The notes beneath the pieces are model-generated. The model searched no databases. It was not told the DNA's origin and worked only from the letters and a program-made list of their open reading frames with translations. Position numbers and translations under genes: made by a program. A stretch of 64,000 nt of DNA from Bacteroidota bacterium (lineage in GTDB: Bacteria > Bacteroidota > Bacteroidia > Flavobacteriales > Schleiferiaceae): NCBI GenBank assembly GCA_024742495.1, contig JANSYJ010000002.1:372001-436000 (forward strand). The letters are read 5' to 3'. This document shows positions 1-8,732 of the stretch, one piece after another (the stretch's first letter is position 1; every line of letters starts with the position of its first letter).

Positions 1-2406
1 GCGAATAAGTATAATGCATTGCTCCAGGGAGATTTCCACTCTCTCCAAAAACTCATTTAAGCTTTTAAAAAGGCCGTTCATGTGACGTTCCCTAAGGATG
101 TTCATGCTGGTTTTCTCTTCCAGCTCCTTTAGCATTTGCATACCTAAATAGATATGCTTGTTGATGAGGACGGCCTCCATTTCGGAGCGATTAATGCATG
201 GCGCTTCTACTGTGCCGCCCTCCAAACGGGCCTCATTAAGGTAGGTTTCTACCGAGTAAAAGCCACCGCCATTATTAATGGTGGCAGTGAGGTATTCCAA
301 AGGGTAGTAAGCCTTTAGGTATAAACTCTGATAACTCTCTACGGCATAACTGGCGGAATGCCCTTTGGCGAAAGCATAGTTTCCAAAGCTCTCAATTTGC
401 CGCCACACTTCGCTAGTGATGCTCTCGCCATAGCCTCTTTCCAAACAGTTTTGAAAGAACTTGTCTTTAATGCTATCAAATTCATTGCGCTCGCGAAATT
501 TCCAGCTCATGCCACGCCGCAGTACATCGGCCTCCTCCAGACTTAAGCCGGCAAAGTAATGCGCTACTTTAAGCACATCTTCCTGGTAAACCATCACCCC
601 AAAGGTCTCTTTTAAAATTTCCCCAATCTTAGGATGGATGTATTTCCGACGCTCTGGCTCGCGGTAGCGCTTTATGTATTCCGCCATCATACCGCTAGCG
701 GAAACACCCGGACGAATAATAGAACTGGCCGCCACCAAGCCTAAATAGGTATCGGCGCGAAGCTTGCGCAATAAGGCCCGCATCGCTGGCGATTCCACGT
801 AAAAGCAGGCCATGGTTTGCCCTTTGCTAAGCATGCTTTTAATTTTTGGATCTTCATAAAAGGGCTTCACTTGGTGAATGTCGAGCTCTTTGGCTTCGGG
901 CACCGTGGCTTTAACCATTTGCACGGCATCTTTAATTTTAGCTAAGCCGCGCTGACCAAGGATGTCGAATTTATGCAGGCCCACATCCTCGGCGGTGTAC
1001 ATATCGAAATGAGTGGTGGGAAAGCCTTTGGGAGGCAGAAAGGTACTGCCGTAGTTGGAGATGTCTTTCTCGGGAATTAGAATGCCACTGGAATGTACGG
1101 TGAGATGATGGGGGAAGTCTTCAATGCGTTTACCGTAGCGTAAAACCAGCTTTTGCATATCGTCCCAATCTTTTCCTCCCTGGCGACGGGCTCTGCTCAA
1201 TTCGTCAATATCGCGCCCGGGAAGCCCCAGCACCTTGCCCAGCTCGCGAACCACCGCCCGATATTTAAAGGTGGTATAGGAACCCAGTAAGCTGGCCTTG
1301 GGGAAGCGTTCAAAGATGTAGCGGGTAACATCGGCTCGGTCGCGCCATGAGAAATCAACATCAAAGTCGGGAGGCTGCCTTCGCGAAAGGTTTATAAAAC
1401 GTTCGAAGTAGAGGTCGAGCTTAATAGGGTCAACATCGGTAATGCGGAGGAGGTAGGCCACAAGACTATTAGCGCCACTTCCGCGGCCAACGTAGAAATA
1501 GTTTTTTCGACGAGCGTAGTTTACGATATCCCAGTTTATAAGGAAATAGCTGTAATAGCCTCGTTTTTCAATAACGTCTAGCTCTTTCTCGAGGCGCTCG
1601 TAAACCTCCTTATCGGCATTGGGATAGCGATACTCCAGGCCATTGTAACAGAGGGAGCGAATAATCTCTCGATCGCCGGTTAGGCTGTCGGTATAGTACT
1701 GTCGGTTAAGGCTTTTGGAATAATTTTTAAACTCGAATTCTAAATTGCAATCGGCTAAAATATGCTCGGTATTATTAATAATCTCGGGGTATTCACTAAA
1801 GAGCTCCTTTAACTTTCGGGAGTTCATCAGTCCCCATTGTGCGGGGGCTTGCCTTTCGGCTGATAGTTTGCTTAAGAGGCAGTTTTCACCGATAGAGCGC
1901 AGCAGTCGATGGGTATTGTAATCGCCCTTATGGCGAAAGCTGTTGGGATGCAGGATCACCATCTTCTGGGTTTGATTTTTCAATACCGAAAAGCGCAGTT
2001 TGGAGAGGTCTTTCGGTTGGAGACCGATGTATTCATTTTCGCGCAAGCTTCGTTTTGGGGCGCCATCAAAAGGGTAAATAATATAGGCCTTCTCTAAGGG
2101 CGACTCATCCTCCGTTTTTAGGTTTTGATGTAGATGTTGGGATAGGTAGCTGTTCATCTCGGCGAAAGCCGCTTGATTACGCGCTAAGGCGAGGTATTGC
2201 CGATCGGTGCCATTACAGAAGTCAATGCCCACCACGGGTTTAATACCGGCCTCTTTCGCCAAACGGATAAACTCGATACAGGCCGCAGAGGTGTTTATAT
2301 CGCTAAGCACCAGTACCTCTTCACCTTCCTCCTTTGCCCAGGCTACCCATTCGGCAGGGGAGAGTACGCCATAATTAAAACTGTAAAAACTGTGATGATT
2401 TAACAT
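1..2406 (-). CDS. dnaE: DNA polymerase III alpha subunit (second, short DnaE), 3' end cut by window
   Basis: I translated 802 codons by hand from ATG at 2406; the frame stays open to base 1, so the C-terminus lies outside the window. It is a C-family replicative-type polymerase. The N-terminus has a PHP-like domain (NHHSFYS near residue 3, VLSDIN near 38), but the usual TDHG is SDIN, so the metal site looks degenerate and proofreading by PHP is doubtful. The polymerase core shows GRGSGANSL near residue 305 and the catalytic PDFDVDF near 345. The start sits 16 bases after the pol IV stop, so the two are probably co-transcribed. In Bacteroidota, a DinB plus short DnaE pair is a known damage-inducible cassette; a translesion role here is inferred from that context. 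Short DnaE proteins have about 1000 residues, so roughly 200 are missing. Confidence 0.9.
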   Translation of the reverse strand, partial: MLNHHSFYSFNYGVLSPAEWVAWAKEEGEEVLVLSDINTSAACIEFIRLAKEAGIKPVVGIDFCNGTDRQYLALARNQAAFAEMNSYLSQHLHQNLKTEDESPLEKAYIIYPFDGAPKRSLRENEYIGLQPKDLSKLRFSVLKNQTQKMVILHPNSFRHKGDYNTHRLLRSIGENCLLSKLSAERQAPAQWGLMNSRKLKELFSEYPEIINNTEHILADCNLEFEFKNYSKSLNRQYYTDSLTGDREIIRSLCYNGLEYRYPNADKEVYERLEKELDVIEKRGYYSYFLINWDIVNYARRKNYFYVGRGSGANSLVAYLLRITDVDPIKLDLYFERFINLSRRQPPDFDVDFSWRDRADVTRYIFERFPKASLLGSYTTFKYRAVVRELGKVLGLPGRDIDELSRARRQGGKDWDDMQKLVLRYGKRIEDFPHHLTVHSSGILIPEKDISNYGSTFLPPKGFPTTHFDMYTAEDVGLHKFDILGQRGLAKIKDAVQMVKATVPEAKELDIHQVKPFYEDPKIKSMLSKGQTMACFYVESPAMRALLRKLRADTYLGLVAASSIIRPGVSASGMMAEYIKRYREPERRKYIHPKIGEILKETFGVMVYQEDVLKVAHYFAGLSLEEADVLRRGMSWKFRERNEFDSIKDKFFQNCLERGYGESITSEVWRQIESFGNYAFAKGHSASYAVESYQSLYLKAYYPLEYLTATINNGGGFYSVETYLNEARLEGGTVEAPCINRSEMEAVLINKHIYLGMQMLKELEEKTSMNILRERHMNGLFKSLNEFLERVEISLEQCIILIR

Positions 2407-2422
2407 AGGGGGGATTGGGGGT

Positions 2423-3646
2423 TTATTGCCGGCGGTGGGCCATAATCATTGGTGCATTACCATTAAAGGGATTGGGGCCGCCTAAACTGCGCGCTTCTAA
2501 AGTTTTAGCGCGTTTTACCGCTCCGCTTCCAAAGCGTTTTCGCATGCGGTCCATCGCTTGGTAAAGTCGAATTTTCTCGGCGCTGTCCTCAAAGAGGTTA
2601 ATCTGATGACCGCCACCCACTAGATGGCTGAAACGCACGCCAATTAAGCGCACCAAAAGCCTGCGCTCATAGAGTTTTTGAAAGAGCTCCTTGCTAATGT
2701 CAATCAGCTTATCATCATTACTGGTATAGGGAATACGCTTTTGTAGGGTATAGGTGTTGAAATCGGAATAGCGAATTTTAACCGTAATGCAGGCGGTTAA
2801 TTTATCCCCTTGCCGCAATTGAAAGGCCAGCGTTTCCGCCATGGCTACAATGAGGGTGTCGAGCTTCCGCATATCAATGGTGTCGCGCTGAAAGGTGCGT
2901 TCGAGGGAAATGGATTTTCGTTCCTGGAAAGGCACCAGTGGAGCAGGATCTACGCCATTGGCTTTATGCCAGAGACTCACCCCATTTTTACCCATGGCTT
3001 TTTCCATTACCGGCAAGGGCATTTGCTGTAGGGTATAGATATGTCGAATCCCCATGCGATTAAGCAATAGGCCCGTTTTATCGCCCACCATGGGGATTTT
3101 CTTAACCGGTAAAGGCGCTAGAAAAGGCTTTTCGCTACCGCGGGGTACCTCTAAACGATTGTTGGGTTTGGCTTCTCCGGTGGCTACTTTAGCCACTGTT
3201 TTATTGGTGGATAAGCCAAAGGAAATAGGGAGTCCGGTTTCCCGGATAATGGTTTCCCTTAATTCTGTCGCTAGTTTATAGCAGCCAAAAAAACGGTCCA
3301 TACCACTGAGGTCGGCATAAAACTCATCGATACTGGTTTTTTCAAAAATGGGCACCTCCTCCTTAATAATTTCGGTAATGATATTGGAGTATTTGCTGTA
3401 TCGACTGCTGTCGCCTTTAATCACAATAGCTTCAGGGCAAAGCTGCAGAGCCATACGCATTGGCATTCCAGAATGCACGCCAAAACGCCGTGCTTCATAA
3501 CTGCAGGAGGCTACCACGCCTCTGCTTCCGGTGCCGCCTACCAATACGGGTCGGTCGTTTAAAGCGCTGTTGTTCAGGCGCTCTACCGAAACAAAGAAGC
3601 TGTCGAGGTCCATGTGGACAATGGTCTTGGGGTTTCCGGAAATCAT
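2423..3646 (-). CDS. dinB: DNA polymerase IV (Y-family translesion polymerase)
   Basis: A 407-residue Y-family polymerase that copies damaged DNA at the cost of fidelity. The palm metal ligands are visible as D13 in HMDLDSFF and D107/E108 in SIDEFY. F18 is the likely steric gate that excludes ribonucleotides. Helix-hairpin-helix and little-finger regions follow. QINLF at residues 348-352 matches a beta-clamp-binding motif, which would bring the enzyme to the replication fork. The length is slightly above the usual 350-400. It is followed after 16 bases by the short DnaE gene, and the two probably act together in mutagenic repair. No LexA-like regulator or ImuA gene is adjacent, unlike many such cassettes, and I saw no obvious SOS box. 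Confidence 0.95.
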   Translation of the reverse strand: MISGNPKTIVHMDLDSFFVSVERLNNSALNDRPVLVGGTGSRGVVASCSYEARRFGVHSGMPMRMALQLCPEAIVIKGDSSRYSKYSNIITEIIKEEVPIFEKTSIDEFYADLSGMDRFFGCYKLATELRETIIRETGLPISFGLSTNKTVAKVATGEAKPNNRLEVPRGSEKPFLAPLPVKKIPMVGDKTGLLLNRMGIRHIYTLQQMPLPVMEKAMGKNGVSLWHKANGVDPAPLVPFQERKSISLERTFQRDTIDMRKLDTLIVAMAETLAFQLRQGDKLTACITVKIRYSDFNTYTLQKRIPYTSNDDKLIDISKELFQKLYERRLLVRLIGVRFSHLVGGGHQINLFEDSAEKIRLYQAMDRMRKRFGSGAVKRAKTLEARSLGGPNPFNGNAPMIMAHRRQ

Positions 3647-3671
3647 AATGTTAATTATTTTAGAATGACAA

Positions 3672-3679
3672 CAAAATTA
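3672..3679 (-). promoter_or_regulatory. Candidate -7 promoter element of the dinB-dnaE operon
   Basis: On the minus strand the bases read TAATTTTG, a full match to the Bacteroidota -7 consensus TAnnTTTG, about 25 bases upstream of the dinB ATG. A convincing -33 TTG at the right distance is not seen, so this is a single-element match in AT-rich sequence. Confidence 0.35.
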
Positions 3680-3758
3680 GAAAATAGATCAATGGCATAG
3701 ACCATCCTAGCTAGGCTTTTTAGCAAGGATTTGGTTATGAGTGACTTATTTTTTAGCC

Positions 3759-4799
3759 CTATTGATTAGGGTCGCCGAAAAAGGGATTGCTCGTAAAAGA
3801 GCTGTCATTTAAGCTCAATAAGAATGAAAGAAGATCTTCTTTTTCTTGAGAATTAAGCGTGAAAGGTCGCACCAATGGCGATTGATTAGGATGGGAATTA
3901 CCACCACTTTGATAATGATCTAAAACTTGAGAAAGTGTTTTGAAGCGGCCATCATGCATGTAAGGAGCGCTAAAGCCAATATTTCGAAGAGAGGGAACTT
4001 TAGTTTTACCAGCGTCCGCCGGATTATTGCTAAAGCGCATCCTTAGGGGATCTGCGTATATGGAGTCTAGTCCATTATTTTCAAAGGCGTAATTACTAAA
4101 GTTAAAGCCAGAATGGCATTTACTGCATTGTGTTTGCGAGGAAAAGAAAAGTGCCATGCCTCTTTTCTGGGAATCATTTAAGGCATCGTGTTTACCTTGA
4201 TAAGTAAATCGATCATAGGGGCTATTACCACTAATTAAACTGCGTTGAAAAACACCCAGCGCCCGGCTAAGAACCCAAGGATCTGGTTCTCGATTATAAG
4301 CTTCAAAGCTCATGCTTGTATAGTTAGTACTCTTCCTTAATTTTTCGCTAATCTCAAGCATGCTATGATCAAACTCATTATGCTCCTCCACAGGAACCAG
4401 GACTTGCATCTCTAAACTAGGCAAGCTTCCTTCACGCAGGTAATAGGGGTGAAACCCAATATTACCTAATGCGGTGGCATTACGTGTTCCCGCCCTATTT
4501 TTAATGCCCGGACTTAGAGCAAGTTCATCAGCGAAAGCTAAATGCTGCTTATGGCAACTGGCACAGCTAATGCTGCTATCACGAGAAAGAATAGGATCGA
4601 AAAATAGCTTTTTCCCAAGTTTCCAGCGCGATAAACTGAATTGATTGTCCACTGGGAAAACCATTTCCGGAAAGCCCGGAGGAATTTGTAATTCAAATTC
4701 CTCCGGCTCCAGGGCTATAGTCTTTTGTTCTTTCTTGCAACTGCTTAGCAGCAAAAAGATACAGAGTCCACGACCTACTATTTTAAGCCAAAAATTCAT
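3759..4799 (-). CDS. Diheme cytochrome c peroxidase / MauG-MbnH family lipoprotein (second copy)
   Basis: A 346-residue exported diheme protein. A lipoprotein signal ends at LLSSC21. Two CxxCH heme sites are CASCH (79-83) and CSKCH (225-229), with the family motif VPSLRNIGFSAPYMHDG further on. The upstream paralogue has the FFWDGRA motif whose Trp lies between the hemes in bacterial peroxidases and MauG. Here the equivalent position reads HPYYLREG, so that Trp is absent and electron transfer may differ. It lies 3 bases after the other diheme gene and behind an MbnP-like gene. By analogy with MbnH, one of the two enzymes could oxidise a Trp of MbnP; a simple H2O2-reducing peroxidase is the alternative. 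Confidence 0.88.
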   Translation of the reverse strand: MNFWLKIVGRGLCIFLLLSSCKKEQKTIALEPEEFELQIPPGFPEMVFPVDNQFSLSRWKLGKKLFFDPILSRDSSISCASCHKQHLAFADELALSPGIKNRAGTRNATALGNIGFHPYYLREGSLPSLEMQVLVPVEEHNEFDHSMLEISEKLRKSTNYTSMSFEAYNREPDPWVLSRALGVFQRSLISGNSPYDRFTYQGKHDALNDSQKRGMALFFSSQTQCSKCHSGFNFSNYAFENNGLDSIYADPLRMRFSNNPADAGKTKVPSLRNIGFSAPYMHDGRFKTLSQVLDHYQSGGNSHPNQSPLVRPFTLNSQEKEDLLSFLLSLNDSSFTSNPFFGDPNQ

Positions 4800-4802
4800 T
4801 AA

Positions 4803-5900
4803 TTAAAAAGGGTCGCTGTAACGCGGATCATTAATTAATTCCTGATCGGTTAAAGTTTTAAGAAAGGCAATAAGATCAGCTTTATCTTGACTACTAAGTT
4901 TTAAGCCACCGGTAACTCGAGTATACTCCAAAGCGGGGTCCAAGTTTACCGAGGCCTCTAATCCATTATTATAATGGTCAATTACTTCCTCTAATGTGCT
5001 CAAGCTTCCATCGTGCATATAGGGGGCGGTAAGCTCTATATTGCGAAGGGTGGTTACTTTAAAGCTGCCAATGTCCCGCGGATTCAGGCTAACATTATAT
5101 CGTCCAGAGTCTTGATAATCTCCATCGGCAGAAAGGCCATTATTCATGTAGCGATCATTCTCAAAGGTGCTCCCACTATGACAATGCGCACAATCTGCTC
5201 CCGAAGTATTCGGAAAGCCAGGGTTAAACTCAGCGAAGAAAAGTACTCTTCCTCTTTCCTCACTGGCACTTAGGCTTAATTCTCCTTTAAGATAACGATC
5301 GTACTTACTGCTAAAGGAAACAATGGAATTCATAAACTGCTCTAGTGCCAGGGCAATTCGGTCAGCGTCAATATCTTCGCTGCCAAATGCCCGAATGAAC
5401 TGATTTCTATAGCCTTCCGAGGCTTTTAGCTTGTCAATTACATTACCAAGGCTCTCGTTCATTTCCAAGGGATCTTGAATCGGTAAAACTGCCTGATCTC
5501 TTAAGAGGTGAGCTCGTCCATCCCAGAAGAATTCATTGGAGTGCCATGCGGTGTTAAACACACTCATAGCCTGCCTTTTTCCTTTTAAGCCTTCAACGCC
5601 AATTGAAAAGCGAGCCGTGTCGGTAAAGGCATGCTCTTGACGATGACAGCTGGCACATGATTGACTGCCGTCTTTAGAAAGCCGCGCATCGTAAAAAAGC
5701 ATTCTCCCCAGTTTTACACCCTCAATGGTGAGGGGGTTGTCCGGGTTTAGATTTGGGTCCTCGACGCCTTCATAAACAAGGGTGTAGGGACTGTCGTCAA
5801 ATACGGCGGGATCAGTTCCATCTTGATCATCGTTGCTACAAGCGCCAATAAAAACCAGTAGGAGGAGCAAACTCCCCACTGTAACTTTTTTTGTGTTCAT
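4803..5900 (-). CDS. Diheme cytochrome c peroxidase / MauG-MbnH family lipoprotein (first copy)
   Basis: A 365-residue exported diheme c-type protein with a lipoprotein signal ending at FIGAC21. Heme motifs are CASCH (82-86) and CAHCH (237-241). The Trp of FFWDGRA (W126) is the conserved residue between the two hemes in bacterial cytochrome c peroxidases and MauG. TTLRNIELTAPYMHDG follows the second heme as in the family. The gene begins 9 bases after the MbnP-like gene stop and ends 3 bases before a diverged second copy, so the three form one operon. In methanotrophs MbnH, from this family, converts a Trp of MbnP to kynurenine for copper binding. The same job here is a reasoned inference, not something the sequence proves. 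Confidence 0.9.
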   Translation of the reverse strand: MNTKKVTVGSLLLLLVFIGACSNDDQDGTDPAVFDDSPYTLVYEGVEDPNLNPDNPLTIEGVKLGRMLFYDARLSKDGSQSCASCHRQEHAFTDTARFSIGVEGLKGKRQAMSVFNTAWHSNEFFWDGRAHLLRDQAVLPIQDPLEMNESLGNVIDKLKASEGYRNQFIRAFGSEDIDADRIALALEQFMNSIVSFSSKYDRYLKGELSLSASEERGRVLFFAEFNPGFPNTSGADCAHCHSGSTFENDRYMNNGLSADGDYQDSGRYNVSLNPRDIGSFKVTTLRNIELTAPYMHDGSLSTLEEVIDHYNNGLEASVNLDPALEYTRVTGGLKLSSQDKADLIAFLKTLTDQELINDPRYSDPF

Positions 5901-5909
5901 AGCAGATCA

Positions 5910-6875
5910 TTATCGGTTTATAAGCCTCTGGGTGCCAATTAGCTGCTGCCCTTGGTATAAACTAACAAGATATACTCCAGCTTCCTTAATTTCAATACTA
6001 GTGCTGGGCTCAATGCCAAAATCTTGCCTATGTATTATACGTCCGCTGAGGTCTTTTATTTCTAGGCTGATACCTTCTAAATCTTGAGATAGGTTTAAGC
6101 TGATTTGGCCATTACTTGGATTGGGATAAATGCCCCATTCTAGTGAAGCATTTTCTAGCAACCTAAGTGAACCATTACCGGGACTAAAAACCTCCGTCTG
6201 AAAATTGTTTAGTATGCTGGTGGCACTAGAAGATGTGCCGTGATAAAGTAAGCTACCATCAACGGGGATATCTTTTAATGCTTTTTGGTAGTCACCATCT
6301 ATGGCAATCGTTAAAACATTAGCATCCCAGTTTCCAGCAGTAACTACCGTAGCAAAACCATAGTTATTATCACCTAAGGCATGAACCTGCCAAACTTGAT
6401 TGGTCGCGGCCCCTGCTAAACCTTCAATCGCTACAAAGCGGTAACCAGCTGCCCAGCCCCAATGCATTGATGGGTTTTGATGAAATAGGGGATGATCCGG
6501 AGGGAAGGCGGAAATATCTTGATGATTTTGGTCGCTATCTACTCCTATGCCGAAACGAATACTGTCCAACTGAGTAATTTGAAAGATCCCTAAAGAGTCG
6601 GTCCGTAGGCTTAACTCTTCGGCGGTTTTCACAAGAACATAGTGATTGTCTACTTTGGTTTCCTGCCCACCATCATGGTATAGCGTGATTTCGGCTATAT
6701 AATAATCTAAGCGATCAATTGTAAAGGGATCACCTAAATTATTGCTGGTGGCTAGATTAGGGTCGAAAGTTGAGGAGCCAAGTCGATGATTTATTAAGAG
6801 GTGTACCTCGGCCTGCGCGAAGGCAGGGCTATAGGCTAGCCAGCATAAAGCGGCTATTAGAATAGTCTTCTTCAT
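5910..6875 (-). CDS. MbnP-like copper-associated protein with T9SS sorting domain
   Basis: A 321-residue secreted protein. The signal peptide ends near AFA-QA (residue 20). Residues 22-225 match the MbnP-like family: an N-terminal beta strand with HLLINHRLG, the DRLDYYIAEITL segment, and HWGWAAGYRF (138-147) with W139 and W141 as candidate sites for the oxidised Trp. Many His residues (30, 67, 78, 118, 128, 132, 138) could serve as metal ligands. From about residue 240 a T9SS type A sorting domain begins (WGIYPNPSNG), so the protein is expected on the outer surface or released. Two diheme enzymes follow in the same operon, as in mbnP-mbnH pairs. A copper role is inferred from family and neighbours. 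Confidence 0.8.
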   Translation of the reverse strand: MKKTILIAALCWLAYSPAFAQAEVHLLINHRLGSSTFDPNLATSNNLGDPFTIDRLDYYIAEITLYHDGGQETKVDNHYVLVKTAEELSLRTDSLGIFQITQLDSIRFGIGVDSDQNHQDISAFPPDHPLFHQNPSMHWGWAAGYRFVAIEGLAGAATNQVWQVHALGDNNYGFATVVTAGNWDANVLTIAIDGDYQKALKDIPVDGSLLYHGTSSSATSILNNFQTEVFSPGNGSLRLLENASLEWGIYPNPSNGQISLNLSQDLEGISLEIKDLSGRIIHRQDFGIEPSTSIEIKEAGVYLVSLYQGQQLIGTQRLINR

Positions 6876-6926
6876 TTTGAAATATTTTGATAATTAGAAT
6901 TGATTTGGGCTTTGGAAGTATCAATT

Positions 6927-7388
6927 CTAAATCAAAAATACCTGCAGGAGTATGGATAGATTAAGTTGCTGAAGGGGAGGCTTGAATATGGGATATGCAA
7001 GGGTGTAAAGGCTGGGCCTACTATTTATTGCACTTCCGAAAGTGTAAGGGACTTTAGCTATATCGATTAATAATTTGGAGTCTGCAGGTTCTAATTTTTG
7101 CAGATCGAGCTTTAAAATTTCAAAAGCAATAAGCGTATCATCACAACACTTGCCTTTAGGTTTTTGCTCGCTCGTGGTTTGTTCTCGCTTGCAATGCAGG
7201 TCTGTTTCGCCGCAGCAAGGACCTTCCTTTTCTTTTTCTTCCTGGGCGTGTTCGCAGGCGGTAGCCTTTGAGAATAAGCCGATAGAACGCAGCTCACCAC
7301 CGCAGGAGTGAAAGCTTATCTGAAAACCACTAAGGGAAATTAGTAAGCTGAAAATTAAGCTATAGGCAAAGGTTTGGCGCACATCCAA
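6927..7388 (-). CDS. HYC_CC_PP-family cysteine-rich exported protein
   Basis: A 153-residue protein with an N-terminal hydrophobic stretch and the cysteine pattern of the Bacteroidota HYC_CC_PP family: HSC at 27-29, CC at 58-59, CC at 81-82, single Cys at 45 and 66, and a C-terminal LQVFLI matching the family's conserved end. Members usually sit beside metal-uptake receptors or copper genes, and a soft-metal function is suspected but unproven. The gene ends 51 bases before the MbnP-like gene and may share its operon. No ATG fits: candidates are TTG at 7388 or GTG at 7382. TATATTTG, a perfect -7 promoter match on the same strand, overlaps the TTG, so the true start may be further in. Confidence 0.7.
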   Translation of the reverse strand: MDVRQTFAYSLIFSLLISLSGFQISFHSCGGELRSIGLFSKATACEHAQEEKEKEGPCCGETDLHCKREQTTSEQKPKGKCCDDTLIAFEILKLDLQKLEPADSKLLIDIAKVPYTFGSAINSRPSLYTLAYPIFKPPLQQLNLSILLQVFLI

Positions 7389-7466
7389 ATATATTAATTT
7401 TTTAGAATCACTTTTTAGGGATGAGGTCCTTAAAATGATAATTACCTTAGTAGGCTAAGAATACCT

Positions 7467-7991
7467 ATGAATAAAGCTGAAATGCGGTTGAAACTTGAAT
7501 CGCAACATCAAGATTTAATGTCCTTCCTCAAAAATATGAAGGAGGAACAAATACATATTCAAAAGGATGGGAAATGGTCGGCCATTCAAAATGTAGATCA
7601 TTTGCTAAAGTCCATTAAGGTGGTAAACTCTGCAGTTCACAAGCCCAGCATCTTATTGCGCAGTGCTTTTGGAAAGCCAAATCGAGAAGCGCGATCCTAT
7701 GAAGGTTTGGTACAGCGCTACCGGGAAAGGCTGGCAGATAGAACCGCCGATGCTCCCAAGGAATATCAAGCGGCCGACTCCAAGGAGCTGGATGTGCCCA
7801 CGGTACTAAAGGAATACGATAAAGAAGTGCAGCGATTTTTGAAATTTGTGAAAAAGGTAAAGGACCGTAAACTGGATGGCACTTTACTGCCGCATCCGCT
7901 GCTAGGAAAACTCCTAATGCGAGAGATTTTATACTTCATGCACTTCCATACCAATCATCATTTCGAAGCCATTAAAAAAACGCAATCTTAG
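7467..7991 (+). CDS. DinB/YfiT-fold metal-binding protein
   Basis: A 174-residue cytoplasmic protein resembling the DinB_2 four-helix superfamily, which is unrelated to polymerase IV. The fold's typical features are visible: WSAIQNVDHLL near residue 38 with a His on helix 2, and the C-terminal MHFHTNHHFEAIKK with closely spaced His residues that would complete a metal triad. Family members include thiol transferases (bacillithiol or maleylpyruvate type) and many uncharacterised proteins, so the substrate is open. It runs away from the HYC_CC_PP gene and is followed after 35 bases by the hemolysin III gene, with which it may be transcribed. Confidence 0.75.
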   Translation: MNKAEMRLKLESQHQDLMSFLKNMKEEQIHIQKDGKWSAIQNVDHLLKSIKVVNSAVHKPSILLRSAFGKPNREARSYEGLVQRYRERLADRTADAPKEYQAADSKELDVPTVLKEYDKEVQRFLKFVKKVKDRKLDGTLLPHPLLGKLLMREILYFMHFHTNHHFEAIKKTQS

Positions 7992-8026
7992 CATAAGCTT
8001 AAGCGCTAATAAGCGTTTCTATATTT

Positions 8027-8680
8027 ATGAAGAAACCCCGCCCTGCAGTCCCCGAAAGTAGTCCCAAAGAAGAAATCTGGAATAGTATCACCCACGGTAT
8101 TGGCATTCCCATTGCCATCGCTGGAATTGTGTTGCTGGTAATCAATGCCGTAGATCGAGGAAGCCTTAGTTACTGGGTAGCAGCTTTAGTGTATGGCCTT
8201 ACCATGTTGTGGACCTATATCACTTCTACCGTTTACCATAGTTTTTACAAAGCCAGGCCAGGCATTCGCCATTATTTGCATCTGATGGATCATACCGCCA
8301 TCTATCTTTTTATTGCCGGAACCTACACCCCAATTGCCCTTTTTATGCTGCCCGGCTGGTGGAGCACAATTATACTCACCTCCGTTTGGACCCTAGCCTT
8401 GGTGGGAATGATTTATAAAATCTTTTTCCTCGGACGATGGAAAAAATTATCCTTGGCTATTTACCTACTTATGGGTTGGCTCATCATCTTCGCTTTTAAG
8501 CCGCTTTATGAATCGGCACCAATGGGGCTTATTGTTTGGATTTTAGCCGGAGGGGCAGCCTATACCCTGGGTACGGTTTTCTTTAGTCTTCGAAAAATGA
8601 AGTACGCCCACAGCGTTTGGCATTTGTTAGTTCTTGCTGGAAGTATCTGTCACTTTATTGGTATCTACCTTTACGTTTAA
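8027..8680 (+). CDS. Hemolysin III / PAQR family membrane protein
   Basis: A 217-residue integral membrane protein with seven predicted membrane segments. The PAQR zinc-site motifs are in order: WNSITHGIGIPIA near residue 20, STVYHSF near 69, HLMDHTAIYLFIAGTYTPIAL near 86, and a C-terminal HSVWHLLVLAGSICHF. The conserved Ser, Asp and His residues of this superfamily (adiponectin receptors, YqfA/TrhA) bind a metal and may hydrolyse amide bonds in lipids or tune membrane fluidity. The hemolysin name is historical and should not be read as a toxin call. TATATTTATG precedes the start directly, so no long leader is evident. Confidence 0.9.
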   Translation: MKKPRPAVPESSPKEEIWNSITHGIGIPIAIAGIVLLVINAVDRGSLSYWVAALVYGLTMLWTYITSTVYHSFYKARPGIRHYLHLMDHTAIYLFIAGTYTPIALFMLPGWWSTIILTSVWTLALVGMIYKIFFLGRWKKLSLAIYLLMGWLIIFAFKPLYESAPMGLIVWILAGGAAYTLGTVFFSLRKMKYAHSVWHLLVLAGSICHFIGIYLYV

Positions 8681-8732
8681 CAGGTGAAAATGCAAAACAC
8701 GAGGCCCTATTCTAAGCAACTAAAACCGTGAT

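Noticed and set aside
3706-3715. CCTAGCTAGG palindrome as a LexA or other operator for dinB
   Set aside because: Ten-base palindromes occur by chance at this scale and it does not match a known SOS box; no partner copy was seen.
7467-7991. A second DNA polymerase IV because of the DinB name
   Set aside because: The protein is of the DinB/YfiT four-helix metal-binding fold and shares nothing with the Y-family polymerase at 2423-3646.
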